DNA of 38,330 bases from Pseudomonadota bacterium (lineage in GTDB: Bacteria; Pseudomonadota; Alphaproteobacteria; Rhizobiales; Rhizobiaceae). The DNA lies in the NCBI GenBank assembly GCA_023399635.1, contig JAEWOP010000077.1:1-38330 (forward strand), read 5' to 3'. Below are positions 22,080 to 31,021 of this stretch, one piece after another. Positions within the stretch are counted from its first letter, which is position 1; each line of letters starts with the position of its first letter. Position numbers and translations under genes: made by a program. The notes under the pieces are model-generated. The model was given only the letters and a program-made list of their open reading frames with translations, was not told where the DNA came from and did no database searches.

Positions 22080-23110
22080 TGTGCCGTCCTCTCGCTCTTC
22101 AAGGCTGCTTCAGAACTGCCGCGCGCTGGCTTCAAGAGCGCAAAGGCGGTTCCGATCGCCGGGGATTGGAGGGTCAGAACAAGGAGGATGATCCCGGCCT
22201 TGATGATCAGGTTGAACTCGGGCGGAAAGCCTGAGACGAGGATACCCGTGTTGATCGTCTGGATGATCATGGCGCCGATCAAGGAGGCAAGGATCGAGAA
22301 GCGGCCACCGTTCAACGAGGTGCCGCCAATCACCACCGCCAGGATCGCGTCGAGCTCCAGCCAAAGACCGGCGTTGTTGGCGTCGGCACCGCGGATGTCG
22401 GCAGTGATGATCAAACCTGCCACCGCAGCCATGAGACCGGAGACCGCATATACGAAGAACAACAGGAAGCGCGCGCGAATGCCTGCAAGCATTGCGGCAC
22501 GACGGTTGATGCCAGTCGCCTCGATCAGGAAGCCCAACGCAGTACGGCGAACCAGAAGGCCAACGCCGAGGGCCGCGGCAAGCCACAAGAGGATGGGGAT
22601 CGGTACGCTGCCCAGCGATCCCGAACCCAGAGCCGAGAAGCTCTCGTTGTTGAAGGTCAGGATCACGCCCTCGGTGATCAGTTGCGCAATGCCACGCCCG
22701 GCGACCATGAGAATGAGGGTCGCGATAATAGGCTGGATGTCGAGAACGGCCACCAACAGCCCATTCCACAGTCCGCAAAGGAGGCCGATGATCAGCGATG
22801 AGAGGATCACGACGGGGAGCGGGTAACCGCTGGTAATGAGCATAGCGGCGACAGCGCCGCAGATCGCAATCACTGCCCCGATGGAGAGGTCAATGCCGCG
22901 GGTCGCGATCACCAAAGTCATGCCGATGGCAAGGAGAGCAACCGGAGCACCGCGCACCAGAACATCGATCAGACTGCCGTAAAGGCGACCGTTCTGATAG
23001 GTGATGTTGAGGAAGCCGGGCGAGATGAAGCTGACCAATGTTATGATGATAGCGAGAGCCGCAAGCTGCGGCGCGATGCGCCGCAAACGGCGGGAAAGGG
23101 CGCTCTTCAT
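22076..23110 (-). CDS. ytfT: Sugar ABC transporter permease, YtfT-like
   Basis: The 344-residue protein carries about nine membrane segments. It contains VIATRGIDLSIGAVIAICGA, the conserved permease motif of ribose-type transporters, and a C-terminal loop with LELDAILAVVIGGTSLNGGR. It overlaps ytfR by four bases upstream (ATGA) and yjfF downstream (GTGA), which puts the transporter subunits in a tightly coupled operon. It should form the channel together with YjfF. Confidence 0.87.
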   Translation of the reverse strand: MKSALSRRLRRIAPQLAALAIIITLVSFISPGFLNITYQNGRLYGSLIDVLVRGAPVALLAIGMTLVIATRGIDLSIGAVIAICGAVAAMLITSGYPLPVVILSSLIIGLLCGLWNGLLVAVLDIQPIIATLILMVAGRGIAQLITEGVILTFNNESFSALGSGSLGSVPIPILLWLAAALGVGLLVRRTALGFLIEATGINRRAAMLAGIRARFLLFFVYAVSGLMAAVAGLIITADIRGADANNAGLWLELDAILAVVIGGTSLNGGRFSILASLIGAMIIQTINTGILVSGFPPEFNLIIKAGIILLVLTLQSPAIGTAFALLKPARGSSEAALKSERTAQ

Positions 23111-24630
23111 GCTGCCTCCGTGCGCACCGGCTCGGCAATTGCCGCCATGATGTTGTCAGCAGTCACCTGACTTCCCTTCAGTTCCGCCACATGGCGGCGG
23201 TCGGCAAGGACGATGACGCGATGGGCGACCGCTGTCAGTTCCTCCAACTCCGACGAGATGACGATCAAAGACATACCATCCTGACATAGCTTCTCGATCA
23301 TCCGCAGGATTTCTGCGTGAGCACCGATATCAATGCCGCGCGTCGGCTCATCGACAATCAAGAGCCGCGGGTCGGTAGCAAGCCACCTCGCAAGGATTGC
23401 CTTTTGCTGATTGCCACCAGACAGAAACTTGATCGGGCGGTCTGGATCCGGCGGGCGGATATCGAGCGAGCGGATGAACTGGTCGGCAAGCTCCGCCTTT
23501 TGACGAGACGACAAAGGCTTCGCCCAACCCTGGCGCGCCTGAAGGGCAAGGGCAATGTTCTCGCTCACCGAGAAATCTCCGATGATCCCGTCGCTTTTGC
23601 GCTCCTCGGGGCAAAAACCGAAGCCATGGGCAATGGCGCCTTCCGGGGAGGTGATCTTGACCACCTCGCCATCGATGCTGGCGGTGCCGGTGTCGGGTTT
23701 GTCGATCCCAAACAGGAGAAAGGCGGTTTCGGTGCGTCCGGAGCCGAGCAGACCGGCGATGCCCACGACCTCGCCGGGGCGGATCTCAAGGTCGAAGGGG
23801 GCGACGCTGCCGCGCTTGCCGTAGCCTTCAAAGCGAACAGGTGCTGCATCGCTTGCCACCGTCTCGTTCAAAGCGTGGTGCTCGCGCGTCACATGCTGCA
23901 ACTCGCGCCCGAGCATCATGGAGATCAACTCCATGCGTTCCAGCGTTGCAAGCTCGCGCGTACCCACCATGCGCCCGTTCCGCAGCACGGTAACACGGTC
24001 AGCAATATCGTAGACCTGATTTAGGAAGTGGGTGATGATGATGATGCCGAGCCCCCTGTCACGCAGCTTGCGCAGGACGGTGAACACCATTTCCACTTCA
24101 TGACTGTCGAGGCTCGCAGTCGGTTCGTCGAGAACCAGAACCTTGCCTGAAAGATCAACCGCCCGGGCAATTGCGATGATCTGTCGGATCGCGACGGAAT
24201 AGGAAGAAAGCAGAGCGTCGACGTCGATGTTCAACCCGTAGTCCTGCAGCAGAGCCTGGGAGCGGCGGCGCATCTCGCTTCGATCGATAAATCCAAAGCG
24301 CCGTGGCTGGCGGCCGAGAAACAGGTTCTCCGCGACGGTGAGATTTTCCAGGAGATTGACCTCCTGATAAACGGTGCCGATCCCCAGCTCCTGTGCTTCT
24401 CCCACATCGCGGGGCTGAACCTCGCTGCCATCAAGGGTCATCGTTCCGCTATCGCGGCTATAAACACCGGTCAAAATCTTGATCAGGGTCGACTTGCCGG
24501 CACCATTCTCACCAAGGAGAGCGTGGATTTCGCCGCGCCGCAGCGAAAAGTCGACATTGTCGAGCGCGGTGATGCCAAGAAAGCTCTTGCCGATGCCGCG
24601 GGCTTCCAGGAGGGGAGCTTTATCATTCAT
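23107..24630 (-). CDS. ytfR: Sugar ABC transporter ATPase, YtfR-like (two ATPase domains)
   Basis: Two fused ATPase domains make up 507 residues. Domain 1 has Walker A GENGAGKST, and Walker B VLVLDEPTAS; its signature is altered to SVAIRQI. Domain 2 has the degenerate Walker A GLLGSGRTE, signature LSGGNQQKA, and Walker B LLIVDEPTRG. This asymmetry is normal for MglA/RbsA-type ATPases. The ATG at 24630 lacks a strong nearby ribosome site; the ytfQ-ytfR gap of 107 bp holds a hairpin that should reduce readthrough into this gene. Confidence 0.88.
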   Translation of the reverse strand: MNDKAPLLEARGIGKSFLGITALDNVDFSLRRGEIHALLGENGAGKSTLIKILTGVYSRDSGTMTLDGSEVQPRDVGEAQELGIGTVYQEVNLLENLTVAENLFLGRQPRRFGFIDRSEMRRRSQALLQDYGLNIDVDALLSSYSVAIRQIIAIARAVDLSGKVLVLDEPTASLDSHEVEMVFTVLRKLRDRGLGIIIITHFLNQVYDIADRVTVLRNGRMVGTRELATLERMELISMMLGRELQHVTREHHALNETVASDAAPVRFEGYGKRGSVAPFDLEIRPGEVVGIAGLLGSGRTETAFLLFGIDKPDTGTASIDGEVVKITSPEGAIAHGFGFCPEERKSDGIIGDFSVSENIALALQARQGWAKPLSSRQKAELADQFIRSLDIRPPDPDRPIKFLSGGNQQKAILARWLATDPRLLIVDEPTRGIDIGAHAEILRMIEKLCQDGMSLIVISSELEELTAVAHRVIVLADRRHVAELKGSQVTADNIMAAIAEPVRTEAA

Positions 24631-24697
24631 GAGGGCGTCCTGGGACGGACGACCGGAGCAAGTGGTGGCGGCTTCGGTCGGTGCTTCAGGAAAAGGG

Positions 24698-24725
24698 GGA
24701 GGTGGCGAGACGTATCACCACCTCC
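24698..24725 (-). terminator. Intercistronic hairpin between ytfQ and ytfR
   Basis: On the minus strand the arms GGAGGTGG and CCACCTCC (24725-24718 and 24705-24698) enclose a 12-nt loop and are followed by CCCCTTTTCC. It lies just after the binding-protein gene and probably works as a partial terminator or 3' stabiliser that keeps ytfQ expression above that of the transporter genes. Confidence 0.6.
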
Positions 24726-24737
24726 TGACTGTGCGGC

Positions 24738-25697
24738 CTAGTAGCCGAGGTCCTTCTTGGACTCGTAGACCTTCATCGGGTCATCAGCAGCCGTGTAGAG
24801 CTTGGACTCCGTCTGGATCCACTTCGGCGGCTCTTTCTTGTCCTTCAGGTAGGCTTCCAGAACATCGAAGGCTGGTCCGGCCATGTTCGGTGTCAGTTCA
24901 ACCGTGGCGTTGGCTTCACCATCCGCCATGGCTTTGAAGATGTCAGGAACCGCATCGATCGAGACGATCTTGATGTCGGAACCGGGCTTCAGGCCCGCTT
25001 CCTTGATCGCCTGGATGGCGCCGACGGCCATGTCATCGTTGTGGGCATAGACGGCGCAGATGTTCTGGCCGCCGCCTTCCGCCTTGATGAAGCTTTCCAT
25101 AACTTCCTTGCCCTTGGTGCGGGTGAAGTCACCGGTCTGCGAGCGGGTGATCTTGATGTTGGCATGAGACGCGATGGCTTCCTCGAAACCCTTCTTCCGA
25201 TTAATTGCCGGAGAAGAACCCGTGGTTCCCTGCAGCTCAACGACATTGCACTCCTTGTCGCCGACGTCCTTTACAAGCCAATCGCCGGCAACCTTGCCTT
25301 CGTGAACCTGATCGGAGGTAACGGCCGTGAGATAGAGATCATCAGGGGCTTCGATCTGGCGGTCGAGAAGAATTACAGGGATCTCCTCTTCCTTGGCTTC
25401 CTGCAGCACGGCTTCCCAGCCGGTCGCCACGACAGGAGCAACAAGAATGGCATCAACGCCTTGAGCAATGAAGCCGCGGATGGCCTTGATCTGGTTTTCC
25501 TGCTTTTGCTGTGCATCAGCAAACTTGAGATCGATGCCGCGCTTTTCAGCTTCTTGCCTGGTCACCGTTGTTTCGGCAGCGCGCCAACCGGACTCAGAGC
25601 CGATCTGCGAGAAGCCTACAGTAAGTGACTGTGCGGAGACGCCTGAAGCCAGGCATGCGGAAAGTGCGACTGTAAGCGCCGCGAGAGCCGTTTTCAT
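24738..25697 (-). CDS. ytfQ: Periplasmic sugar-binding protein, YtfQ-like
   Basis: The product of 319 residues has a signal peptide (MKTALAALTVALSACLASG, cleavage near VSA-QS) and the two-lobe Peripla_BP_4 fold. It begins TVGFSQIGSESGWRAAET, a hallmark of YtfQ. Binding-site stretches such as AVYAHNDDMAVGAIQAIKEA and ELTPNMAGPAFDVLEAYLKD follow. E. coli YtfQ binds galactofuranose; in rhizobia this type lies next to arabinose genes, so L-arabinose or galactose is likely here (inference). The ATG at 25697 is preceded by GGGAGGATTC; an in-frame start further upstream is rejected because it would precede the signal peptide. It is the first gene of the reverse operon. Confidence 0.88.
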   Translation of the reverse strand: MKTALAALTVALSACLASGVSAQSLTVGFSQIGSESGWRAAETTVTRQEAEKRGIDLKFADAQQKQENQIKAIRGFIAQGVDAILVAPVVATGWEAVLQEAKEEEIPVILLDRQIEAPDDLYLTAVTSDQVHEGKVAGDWLVKDVGDKECNVVELQGTTGSSPAINRKKGFEEAIASHANIKITRSQTGDFTRTKGKEVMESFIKAEGGGQNICAVYAHNDDMAVGAIQAIKEAGLKPGSDIKIVSIDAVPDIFKAMADGEANATVELTPNMAGPAFDVLEAYLKDKKEPPKWIQTESKLYTAADDPMKVYESKKDLGY

Positions 25698-25746
25698 CTT
25701 GAATCCTCCCAGGAGATGATGGCGTGGACGTGTTACACTTCCCATA

Positions 25747-25760
25747 TTGTCATACTAATG
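25747..25760. promoter_or_regulatory. Candidate GntR/FadR-type operator near ytfQ
   Basis: TTGTCATACTAATG fits the FadR-subfamily pattern TNGTN(3)ACNA. It lies 50 bp upstream of the ytfQ ATG. The sequence at 25919-25932 shares 11 of its 14 bases. Both lie in the divergent gap, 25698-26011, which contains no gene. Confidence 0.5.
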
Positions 25761-25894
25761 CAAGGAGATTCTTTACGTTTGTCAGTGGAAATTTCTCCGG
25801 GGATCGCCGACCTACGGATTACTCCGTTGATTTTCATAGTGTTTTCCGATGAGGTCATTATGGTTGTCAGACAGCCTGATTTCTCTTCCTCGCC

Positions 25895-25932
25895 TTGACA
25901 ATCTGCTGTCACCTCAAATAGTCGTATTAATG
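25895..25932 (+). promoter_or_regulatory. Candidate promoter with overlapping operator before the araD1 operon
   Basis: A perfect -35 box TTGACA at 25895-25900 is followed at 16-17 bp by a weak A/T-rich -10 region. That region overlaps TAGTCGTATTAATG (25919-25932), the partner of the operator near ytfQ. A bound repressor would cover the -10 region. The start codon is 80 bp further on. Confidence 0.5.
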
Positions 25933-26011
25933 TTCCGTCGCCTGCAAAGGAGCGACAGGAGGAGGATGCTGCCGAGGAGCCGCATCGGAACAGTGCATAG
26001 GTAGAGGATCA

Positions 26012-27001
26012 ATGCTTCGAATTCTTCAAGTGCGTGAGGGCGACAGCCTCAAGGTTGTTGCCTGGGATGGTATCGAGGCTGCTCGCGTTGTCTCCGGTGC
26101 GTCGTCGACCTATCAACTGGCCGTGGAGGCCATTGAAGCAGGCCAGACGCTGAGTGAGCGGATCGATGCGCTCGGCTTCGGCGAGGAGGTTGATCTTCAT
26201 CGTGCGCAGGAAGAAGGCCGGCTTTTGATCCCTGTATCTCATCCGGATCCGGCGCACTTCTTTGTTGCAGGGACTGGTCTGACACATCTTGGCTCGGCCG
26301 ATGGTCGCGACAAGATGCATAAAGCCGCACAGTCGACAGACAAGCCCACCGATTCCATGCGTATGTTCCAGATGGGGGTGGAAGGCGGCAAGCCAGCGCA
26401 GGGCGAGGAAGGCGTTCAGCCAGAATGGTTCTACAAAGGTGACGGTTCGCAGCTGCGGGCCACGGGTGAAGATCTCATCTCGCCAGCCTTTGCGTTGGAT
26501 GGCGGCGAAGAACCCGAGCTTGCCGCGATCTACCTCATCAGCGCCAATGGCGTGCCGTATCGGCTAGGCTTCTGTCTCGCCAACGAGTTCTCCGACCACG
26601 TCACCGAGAAAGGCAACTACCTCTGGCTTGCCCATTCCAAGCTGCGTCAGGCGGCACTCGGTGCCGAGCTTATCGTCGGTGATCTTCCGGAGCATGTAGA
26701 AGGCACCTCCCGCGTGCGTCGCGGCAGTGAGGTGATCTTCGAGAAGCCATTCCTTTCCGGCGAGGCGAACATGTCCCACTCGTTCGCCAACCTCGAGCAT
26801 CATAATTTCAAATATGATCTGTTCCGCCGCCCTGGCGACCTGCACGTCCACTTCTTCGGGACTGCGACCTTGTCCTTCTCCGAAGGCGTCAAGACGGAGC
26901 CAGGTGACGTCTTTGAGATCGCGGCCGAACCTTTCAAGCTGCCGCTCGTCAACAAGCTGACGGGCGCGGCCGCGACCTCTGTCTCAGTCCGCAAGCTCTG
27001 A
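26012..27001 (+). CDS. araD1: AraD1/GguC-family fumarylacetoacetate-hydrolase-fold enzyme, probable 2-keto-3-deoxy-L-arabonate dehydratase
   Basis: The 329-residue protein belongs to the FAH superfamily: FFVAGTGLTHLGSADGRDKM and later QPEWFYKGDGSQLRATGEDL are typical of the GguC/AraD1 branch. The acidic residues that bind the metal lie around GEEPELAAIYLIS. In the non-phosphorylative L-arabinose pathway AraD1 converts 2-keto-3-deoxy-L-arabonate to 2-oxoglutarate semialdehyde. The first gene of the forward operon, it starts at an ATG after AGAGGATCA. In Agrobacterium the homologue gguC follows gguB instead. Enzyme activity is inferred from the family and the neighbours. Confidence 0.82.
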   Translation: MLRILQVREGDSLKVVAWDGIEAARVVSGASSTYQLAVEAIEAGQTLSERIDALGFGEEVDLHRAQEEGRLLIPVSHPDPAHFFVAGTGLTHLGSADGRDKMHKAAQSTDKPTDSMRMFQMGVEGGKPAQGEEGVQPEWFYKGDGSQLRATGEDLISPAFALDGGEEPELAAIYLISANGVPYRLGFCLANEFSDHVTEKGNYLWLAHSKLRQAALGAELIVGDLPEHVEGTSRVRRGSEVIFEKPFLSGEANMSHSFANLEHHNFKYDLFRRPGDLHVHFFGTATLSFSEGVKTEPGDVFEIAAEPFKLPLVNKLTGAAATSVSVRKL

Positions 27002-27009
27002 GGCGCCTG

Positions 27010-27933
27010 ATGACCATTCGCCTTGGCATCGTTGGGCTTGGAAAGATTGCCAGAGATCAGCACCTGGGTGCGATCGAGGCAACCAATGGTGTCGAGCTCG
27101 TTGCGGTGGCAAGCCGCAACGCCAGCCTCGATGGCATTGCCTCGTTCAACGATATCGATGATCTGTTGGCGGGTGACGTGCAGGTGGATGCCATCTCTCT
27201 GTGTACGCCTCCTCAAGGCCGGTTCGAGCAGGCAAGAGCAGCGCTCGAGGCAGGCAAGCACGTGATGCTGGAAAAGCCGCCGGGTGCGACACTTTCGGAG
27301 GTTCATGCGCTAGAGGCGCTGGCGAGGACCAAGGGTGTCACCCTCTTTTCCACCTGGCACTCGCGCGAAGCCGCGGCCGTTGAGCCGGCCCGTGCTCTTC
27401 TTGCTGAGCGCACGCTTCGCAGCGTTGCGGTTGAATGGAAGGAAGACGTACGCCACTGGCATCCGGGCCAGGACTGGATCTGGGAGCCTGGCGGGCTCGG
27501 TGTGTTCGATCCCGGTATCAACGCGTTGTCGATTGTGACGCGTATTCTGCCGGAGTCGTTTCATCTGTTGCGTTCCAATCTCTATTTCCCGCAGAACCGT
27601 TCGGCTCCGATCGCCGCCTCGCTCAGTTTCTCGACATCGAGTGGCGTGGCTGTCACCGCGGAGTTCGACTGGCGACAGACGGGTCCGCAGACATGGGACA
27701 TCCGCGTTGAGACGGAAGAGGGGCCGGTCGTACTCACTCATGGCGGAAGCCGTCTGTCTGTCGATGGCGAGCAGCGGCTTGTCGAAGACGACCGGGAGTA
27801 CCGGAACTTGTACAAGCATTTCGTTCGACTGGTAGGAGAAGGCCGTAGCGATGCCGACTTCTCCCCGCTCGTTCATGTCGCGGATGCCTTCATGCTCGGG
27901 CGCCGGCATACCGTGGAATCTTTCGAGGACTAG
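27010..27933 (+). CDS. Gfo/Idh/MocA-family sugar dehydrogenase, probable L-arabinose/D-galactose 1-dehydrogenase
   Basis: The N-terminal Rossmann fold starts LGIVGLGKIARDQHLGAIE, where GxGxxA binds NAD(P). The lysine of EKPPGATLSE is the conserved catalytic-site lysine of the family, and WEPGGLGVFDPGINALSI contains the histidine-less variant seen in D-galactose/L-arabinose 1-dehydrogenases. The 307-residue length equals that of Azospirillum L-arabinose 1-dehydrogenase. It should oxidise L-arabinose (or galactose) to the lactone. The ATG at 27010 follows GAGGCGCC and is 8 bp downstream of araD1. Confidence 0.8.
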   Translation: MTIRLGIVGLGKIARDQHLGAIEATNGVELVAVASRNASLDGIASFNDIDDLLAGDVQVDAISLCTPPQGRFEQARAALEAGKHVMLEKPPGATLSEVHALEALARTKGVTLFSTWHSREAAAVEPARALLAERTLRSVAVEWKEDVRHWHPGQDWIWEPGGLGVFDPGINALSIVTRILPESFHLLRSNLYFPQNRSAPIAASLSFSTSSGVAVTAEFDWRQTGPQTWDIRVETEEGPVVLTHGGSRLSVDGEQRLVEDDREYRNLYKHFVRLVGEGRSDADFSPLVHVADAFMLGRRHTVESFED

Positions 27934-27977
27934 GATGCGGTTTTTAGCTTCTGTCCTCCTTACGCGTGAGAAGTAAC

Positions 27978-29822
27978 ATGACCAATTCTGAGAACATGCC
28001 CTCCACTGAGATCGTCGAAACCGACCACCGCCGGGGCGAGGTCCGTAAGCTGCGTTCGCGCGCCTGGTTCGACAATCCGGCCAATGCCGACATGACGGCG
28101 CTCTACCTGGAACGCTATATGAATTTCGGCCTCAGCCAGGCTGAACTGCAGTCCGACCGGCCGATCATCGGCATCGCCCAGACCGGATCGGATCTCTCGC
28201 CTTGCAACCGCCACCATCTTGAACTTGCCAAGCGGCTGCGTGAAGGGATCCGTGAGGCAGGCGGTATCGCGATTGAGTTTCCGGTTCACCCGATCCAGGA
28301 AACGGGCAAGCGTCCGACAGCCGGCCTTGACCGAAACCTTGCCTATCTCGGCCTTGTGGAAGTGCTATACGGCTACCCGCTGGATGGCGTCGTGCTGACG
28401 ATTGGTTGCGACAAGACCACGCCGGCCTGTCTTATGGCGGCCGCCACTGTCAATATTCCGTCGATCGCGCTGTCGGTTGGACCGATGCTGAACGGCTGGT
28501 TCCGTGGTGAACGGACCGGCTCCGGCACTATCGTGTGGAAGGCGCGTGAACTGCTGGCGAAGGGCGAAATCGACTATGCCGGCTTCGTCAAGCTGGTGGC
28601 ATCGTCTGCGCCGTCCACCGGATACTGCAACACGATGGGCACTGCCACGACCATGAACTCGCTTGCCGAAGCGCTCGGCATGCAGCTTCCGGGTTCGGCC
28701 GCCATCCCGGCGCCTTATCGTGACCGGCAGGAAGTCTCCTACCTCACCGGTCTTCGCATCGTCGAAATGGTGAAGGAGGACCTGAAGCCGTCCGACATCA
28801 TGACCAAGGATGCCTTCATCAACGCCATCCGCGTCAACTCCGCGATCGGAGGCTCCACCAATGCCCCGATCCACCTGAACGGCTTGGCTCGGCACATGGG
28901 CGTCGAGCTCTCTGTCGATGACTGGCAGACCTATGGGGAAGACGTGCCGCTGCTCGTCAACCTGCAGCCGGCAGGCGAGTACCTTGGAGAAGATTATTAT
29001 CACGCTGGCGGCGTGCCGGCGGTGGTCAACCAGTTGATGAGCCAGGGCCTCATCAACGAGGATGCCATGACCGTTAACGGCAAGACGATCGGCGAAAACT
29101 GTCGTGGTGCTATCATCGAGGACGAGAAGGTTATCCGTCCATACGACCAGCCGCTGAAGGAGCGCGCCGGCTTCCGCGTGCTGCGCGGCAACCTGTTCTC
29201 ATCGGCGATCATGAAGACGAGCGTGATTTCTCCGGAATTCCGCGACCGCTACCTGTCGAACCCGGACGATCCCGATGCCTTCGAAGGCCGTGCTGTCGTT
29301 TTTGACGGTCCGGAGGACTACCACAAGCGCATCGACGACCCGTCGCTTGAGATCGACGCCCATACCGTCCTCTTCATGCGCGGTGCCGGCCCGATCGGCT
29401 ATCCGGGAGCGGCGGAAGTCGTCAACATGCGTGCGCCGGATTACCTGCTGAAGCAGGGCGTCACGTCGCTTCCCTGCATCGGTGACGGCCGCCAGTCAGG
29501 CACGTCCGGCAGCCCATCCATCCTCAACGCCTCGCCTGAGGCAGCCGCGGGCGGTGGTCTGGCGCTTCTGAAGACAGGCGACCGCGTCCGGATCGACGTC
29601 GGTCGCGGCACAGCCGACATCCTGATCTCGGATGAGGAGATGGCAGAACGTCGACGCCAGCTCGATGCCCAGGGTGGCTACCAATATCCGAAGCACCAGA
29701 CGCCTTGGCAGGAAATCCAGCGGACCTTCGTTGGTCAAATGGAAACCGGTGCGGTTCTCGAACCGGCCGTGAAATACCAGCGGATCGCGCAAACGGAAGG
29801 CATTCCGCGCGACAACCACTGA
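27978..29822 (+). CDS. L-arabonate dehydratase (IlvD/Edd family)
   Basis: The 614-residue protein is a [Fe-S] dihydroxyacid dehydratase-type enzyme: the cysteines in LTIGCDKTTPACLMAAATVN and APSTGYCNTMGTATTMNSLA, and the end PCIGDGRQSGTSGSPSILNA, are the cluster and substrate-binding motifs. The branch is that of L-arabonate (sugar-acid) dehydratases, to which EFPVHPIQETGKRPTAGLDR points. It should turn L-arabonate to 2-keto-3-deoxy-L-arabonate, feeding AraD1. The ATG at 27978 with GAGAAG in front is chosen over a GTG at 27966. It is followed by chvE after 77 bp. Confidence 0.85.
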   Translation: MTNSENMPSTEIVETDHRRGEVRKLRSRAWFDNPANADMTALYLERYMNFGLSQAELQSDRPIIGIAQTGSDLSPCNRHHLELAKRLREGIREAGGIAIEFPVHPIQETGKRPTAGLDRNLAYLGLVEVLYGYPLDGVVLTIGCDKTTPACLMAAATVNIPSIALSVGPMLNGWFRGERTGSGTIVWKARELLAKGEIDYAGFVKLVASSAPSTGYCNTMGTATTMNSLAEALGMQLPGSAAIPAPYRDRQEVSYLTGLRIVEMVKEDLKPSDIMTKDAFINAIRVNSAIGGSTNAPIHLNGLARHMGVELSVDDWQTYGEDVPLLVNLQPAGEYLGEDYYHAGGVPAVVNQLMSQGLINEDAMTVNGKTIGENCRGAIIEDEKVIRPYDQPLKERAGFRVLRGNLFSSAIMKTSVISPEFRDRYLSNPDDPDAFEGRAVVFDGPEDYHKRIDDPSLEIDAHTVLFMRGAGPIGYPGAAEVVNMRAPDYLLKQGVTSLPCIGDGRQSGTSGSPSILNASPEAAAGGGLALLKTGDRVRIDVGRGTADILISDEEMAERRRQLDAQGGYQYPKHQTPWQEIQRTFVGQMETGAVLEPAVKYQRIAQTEGIPRDNH

Positions 29823-29899
29823 GTTGACAAAGGGCGGGGGCAGGGGGCCACCGCTCGTTTCATCGACGGGTCGAGAGCCCGTTTTTTGGAGGAGCAGTC

Positions 29900-30964
29900 A
29901 TGAACTTCATGAAGTATCTGACGACAGCTGCAATGCTGGCGTCCATGGCATTCGCCGCACCGGCGTCTGCACAGGAAAAGGGTCTCGTTGGCGTCGCAAT
30001 GCCGACGAAGTCGTCTGCGCGCTGGATCGCCGACGGCGACAACATGATCAAGGTCCTGCAGGAGCGCGGCTACGAGACGGATCTGCAGTACGCGGAAGAC
30101 GACGTGCCGAACCAGCTCTCGCAGATCGAGAACATGATCGTGAAGGGCGCCAAGGTGCTGGTTATCGCCTCGATCGACGGCACCACGTTGTCGGACGTGC
30201 TGCAGCAGGCCGCAGACCAGGGCATCAAGGTCATCGCCTATGACCGCCTGATCCGTGACAGCGCTAACGTCGACTACTATGCAACCTTCGACAACTTCCA
30301 GGTCGGCGTGCTGCAGGCGCAGTCGCTCGTCGACGGCCTCAAGGCAAGCGGCAAGGAAGGTCCGTGGAACATCGAGCGCTTCGGCGGCTCGCCGGACGAC
30401 AACAATGCCTACTTCTTCTATGACGGCGCGATGAGCGTCCTGCAGCCGATGATCGACAGCGGCGAGCTTGTTGTCGGCAGCGGCCAGACCGGCATGGAGC
30501 AGGTTGCAACGCTTCGTTGGGATGGCGCAACGGCGCAGGCCCGCATGGACGCTCTTTTGAGCTCGACTTATGCTGACAAGCGTCTCGATGCGGTGCTGTC
30601 ACCTTATGATGGCATCTCTATCGGCATCCTGTCCTCGCTGAAGGGTGTTGGTTACGGCAGCGGTGACATGCCGATGCCGATCGTCAGCGGCCAGGATGCT
30701 GAAGTGCCGTCCGTGAAGTCGATCCTTGCAGGCGAACAGTACTCGACGATCTTCAAGGACACGCGCGAACTCGCCAAGGTCACCGTCGATATGGTCGACG
30801 CCGTGATGACCGGCAAGGAGCCGGAGGTCAACGACACCAAGACCTACGACAACGGCGTCAAGGTCGTGCCGTCCTACCTGCTGAAGCCGGTCGTCGTGAA
30901 CAAGGACAACTGGGAAGAGGTCCTGGTAGGCAGCGGTTATTACACCGCCGACCAGATCAAGTAA
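29900..30964 (+). CDS. chvE: ChvE-type multiple-sugar-binding periplasmic protein
   Basis: The 354-residue protein has a signal peptide (MNFMKYLTTAAMLASMAFAA, cleavage near ASA-QE). The mature start GLVGVAMPTKSSARWIADGD and the stretches VIAYDRLIRDSANVDYYATF and ERFGGSPDDNNAYFFYDGAM are those of Agrobacterium ChvE. ChvE binds arabinose, galactose, glucose and other sugars, supplies GguAB, and in Agrobacterium also signals to VirA to enhance vir induction. TTTTTGGAGGAG precedes the ATG. A hairpin follows the gene. Whether it takes part in virulence signalling here cannot be told from this window. Confidence 0.92.
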   Translation: MNFMKYLTTAAMLASMAFAAPASAQEKGLVGVAMPTKSSARWIADGDNMIKVLQERGYETDLQYAEDDVPNQLSQIENMIVKGAKVLVIASIDGTTLSDVLQQAADQGIKVIAYDRLIRDSANVDYYATFDNFQVGVLQAQSLVDGLKASGKEGPWNIERFGGSPDDNNAYFFYDGAMSVLQPMIDSGELVVGSGQTGMEQVATLRWDGATAQARMDALLSSTYADKRLDAVLSPYDGISIGILSSLKGVGYGSGDMPMPIVSGQDAEVPSVKSILAGEQYSTIFKDTRELAKVTVDMVDAVMTGKEPEVNDTKTYDNGVKVVPSYLLKPVVVNKDNWEEVLVGSGYYTADQIK

Positions 30965-30968
30965 GCCA

Positions 30969-31005
30969 CAATAGGGGCGCCTGCAGGTACGCGGCGCCCC
31001 TATTG
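30969..31005 (+). terminator. Intercistronic hairpin between chvE and gguA
   Basis: Perfect 13-bp arms (30969-30981 and 30993-31005, CAATAGGGGCGCC and complement) with an 11-nt loop. There is no T-run, so it should stabilise the chvE end or attenuate transcription, keeping binding protein in excess over the transporter. It lies 5 bp after the chvE stop. Confidence 0.7.
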
Positions 31006-31021
31006 CAATCGGAGTTTCTGC

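Noticed and set aside
21648..22826. Long plus-strand open frame opposite yjfF and ytfT
   Set aside because: Composition is Arg/Glu/His-rich and unlike protein; the minus-strand permeases have clear membrane segments and family motifs.
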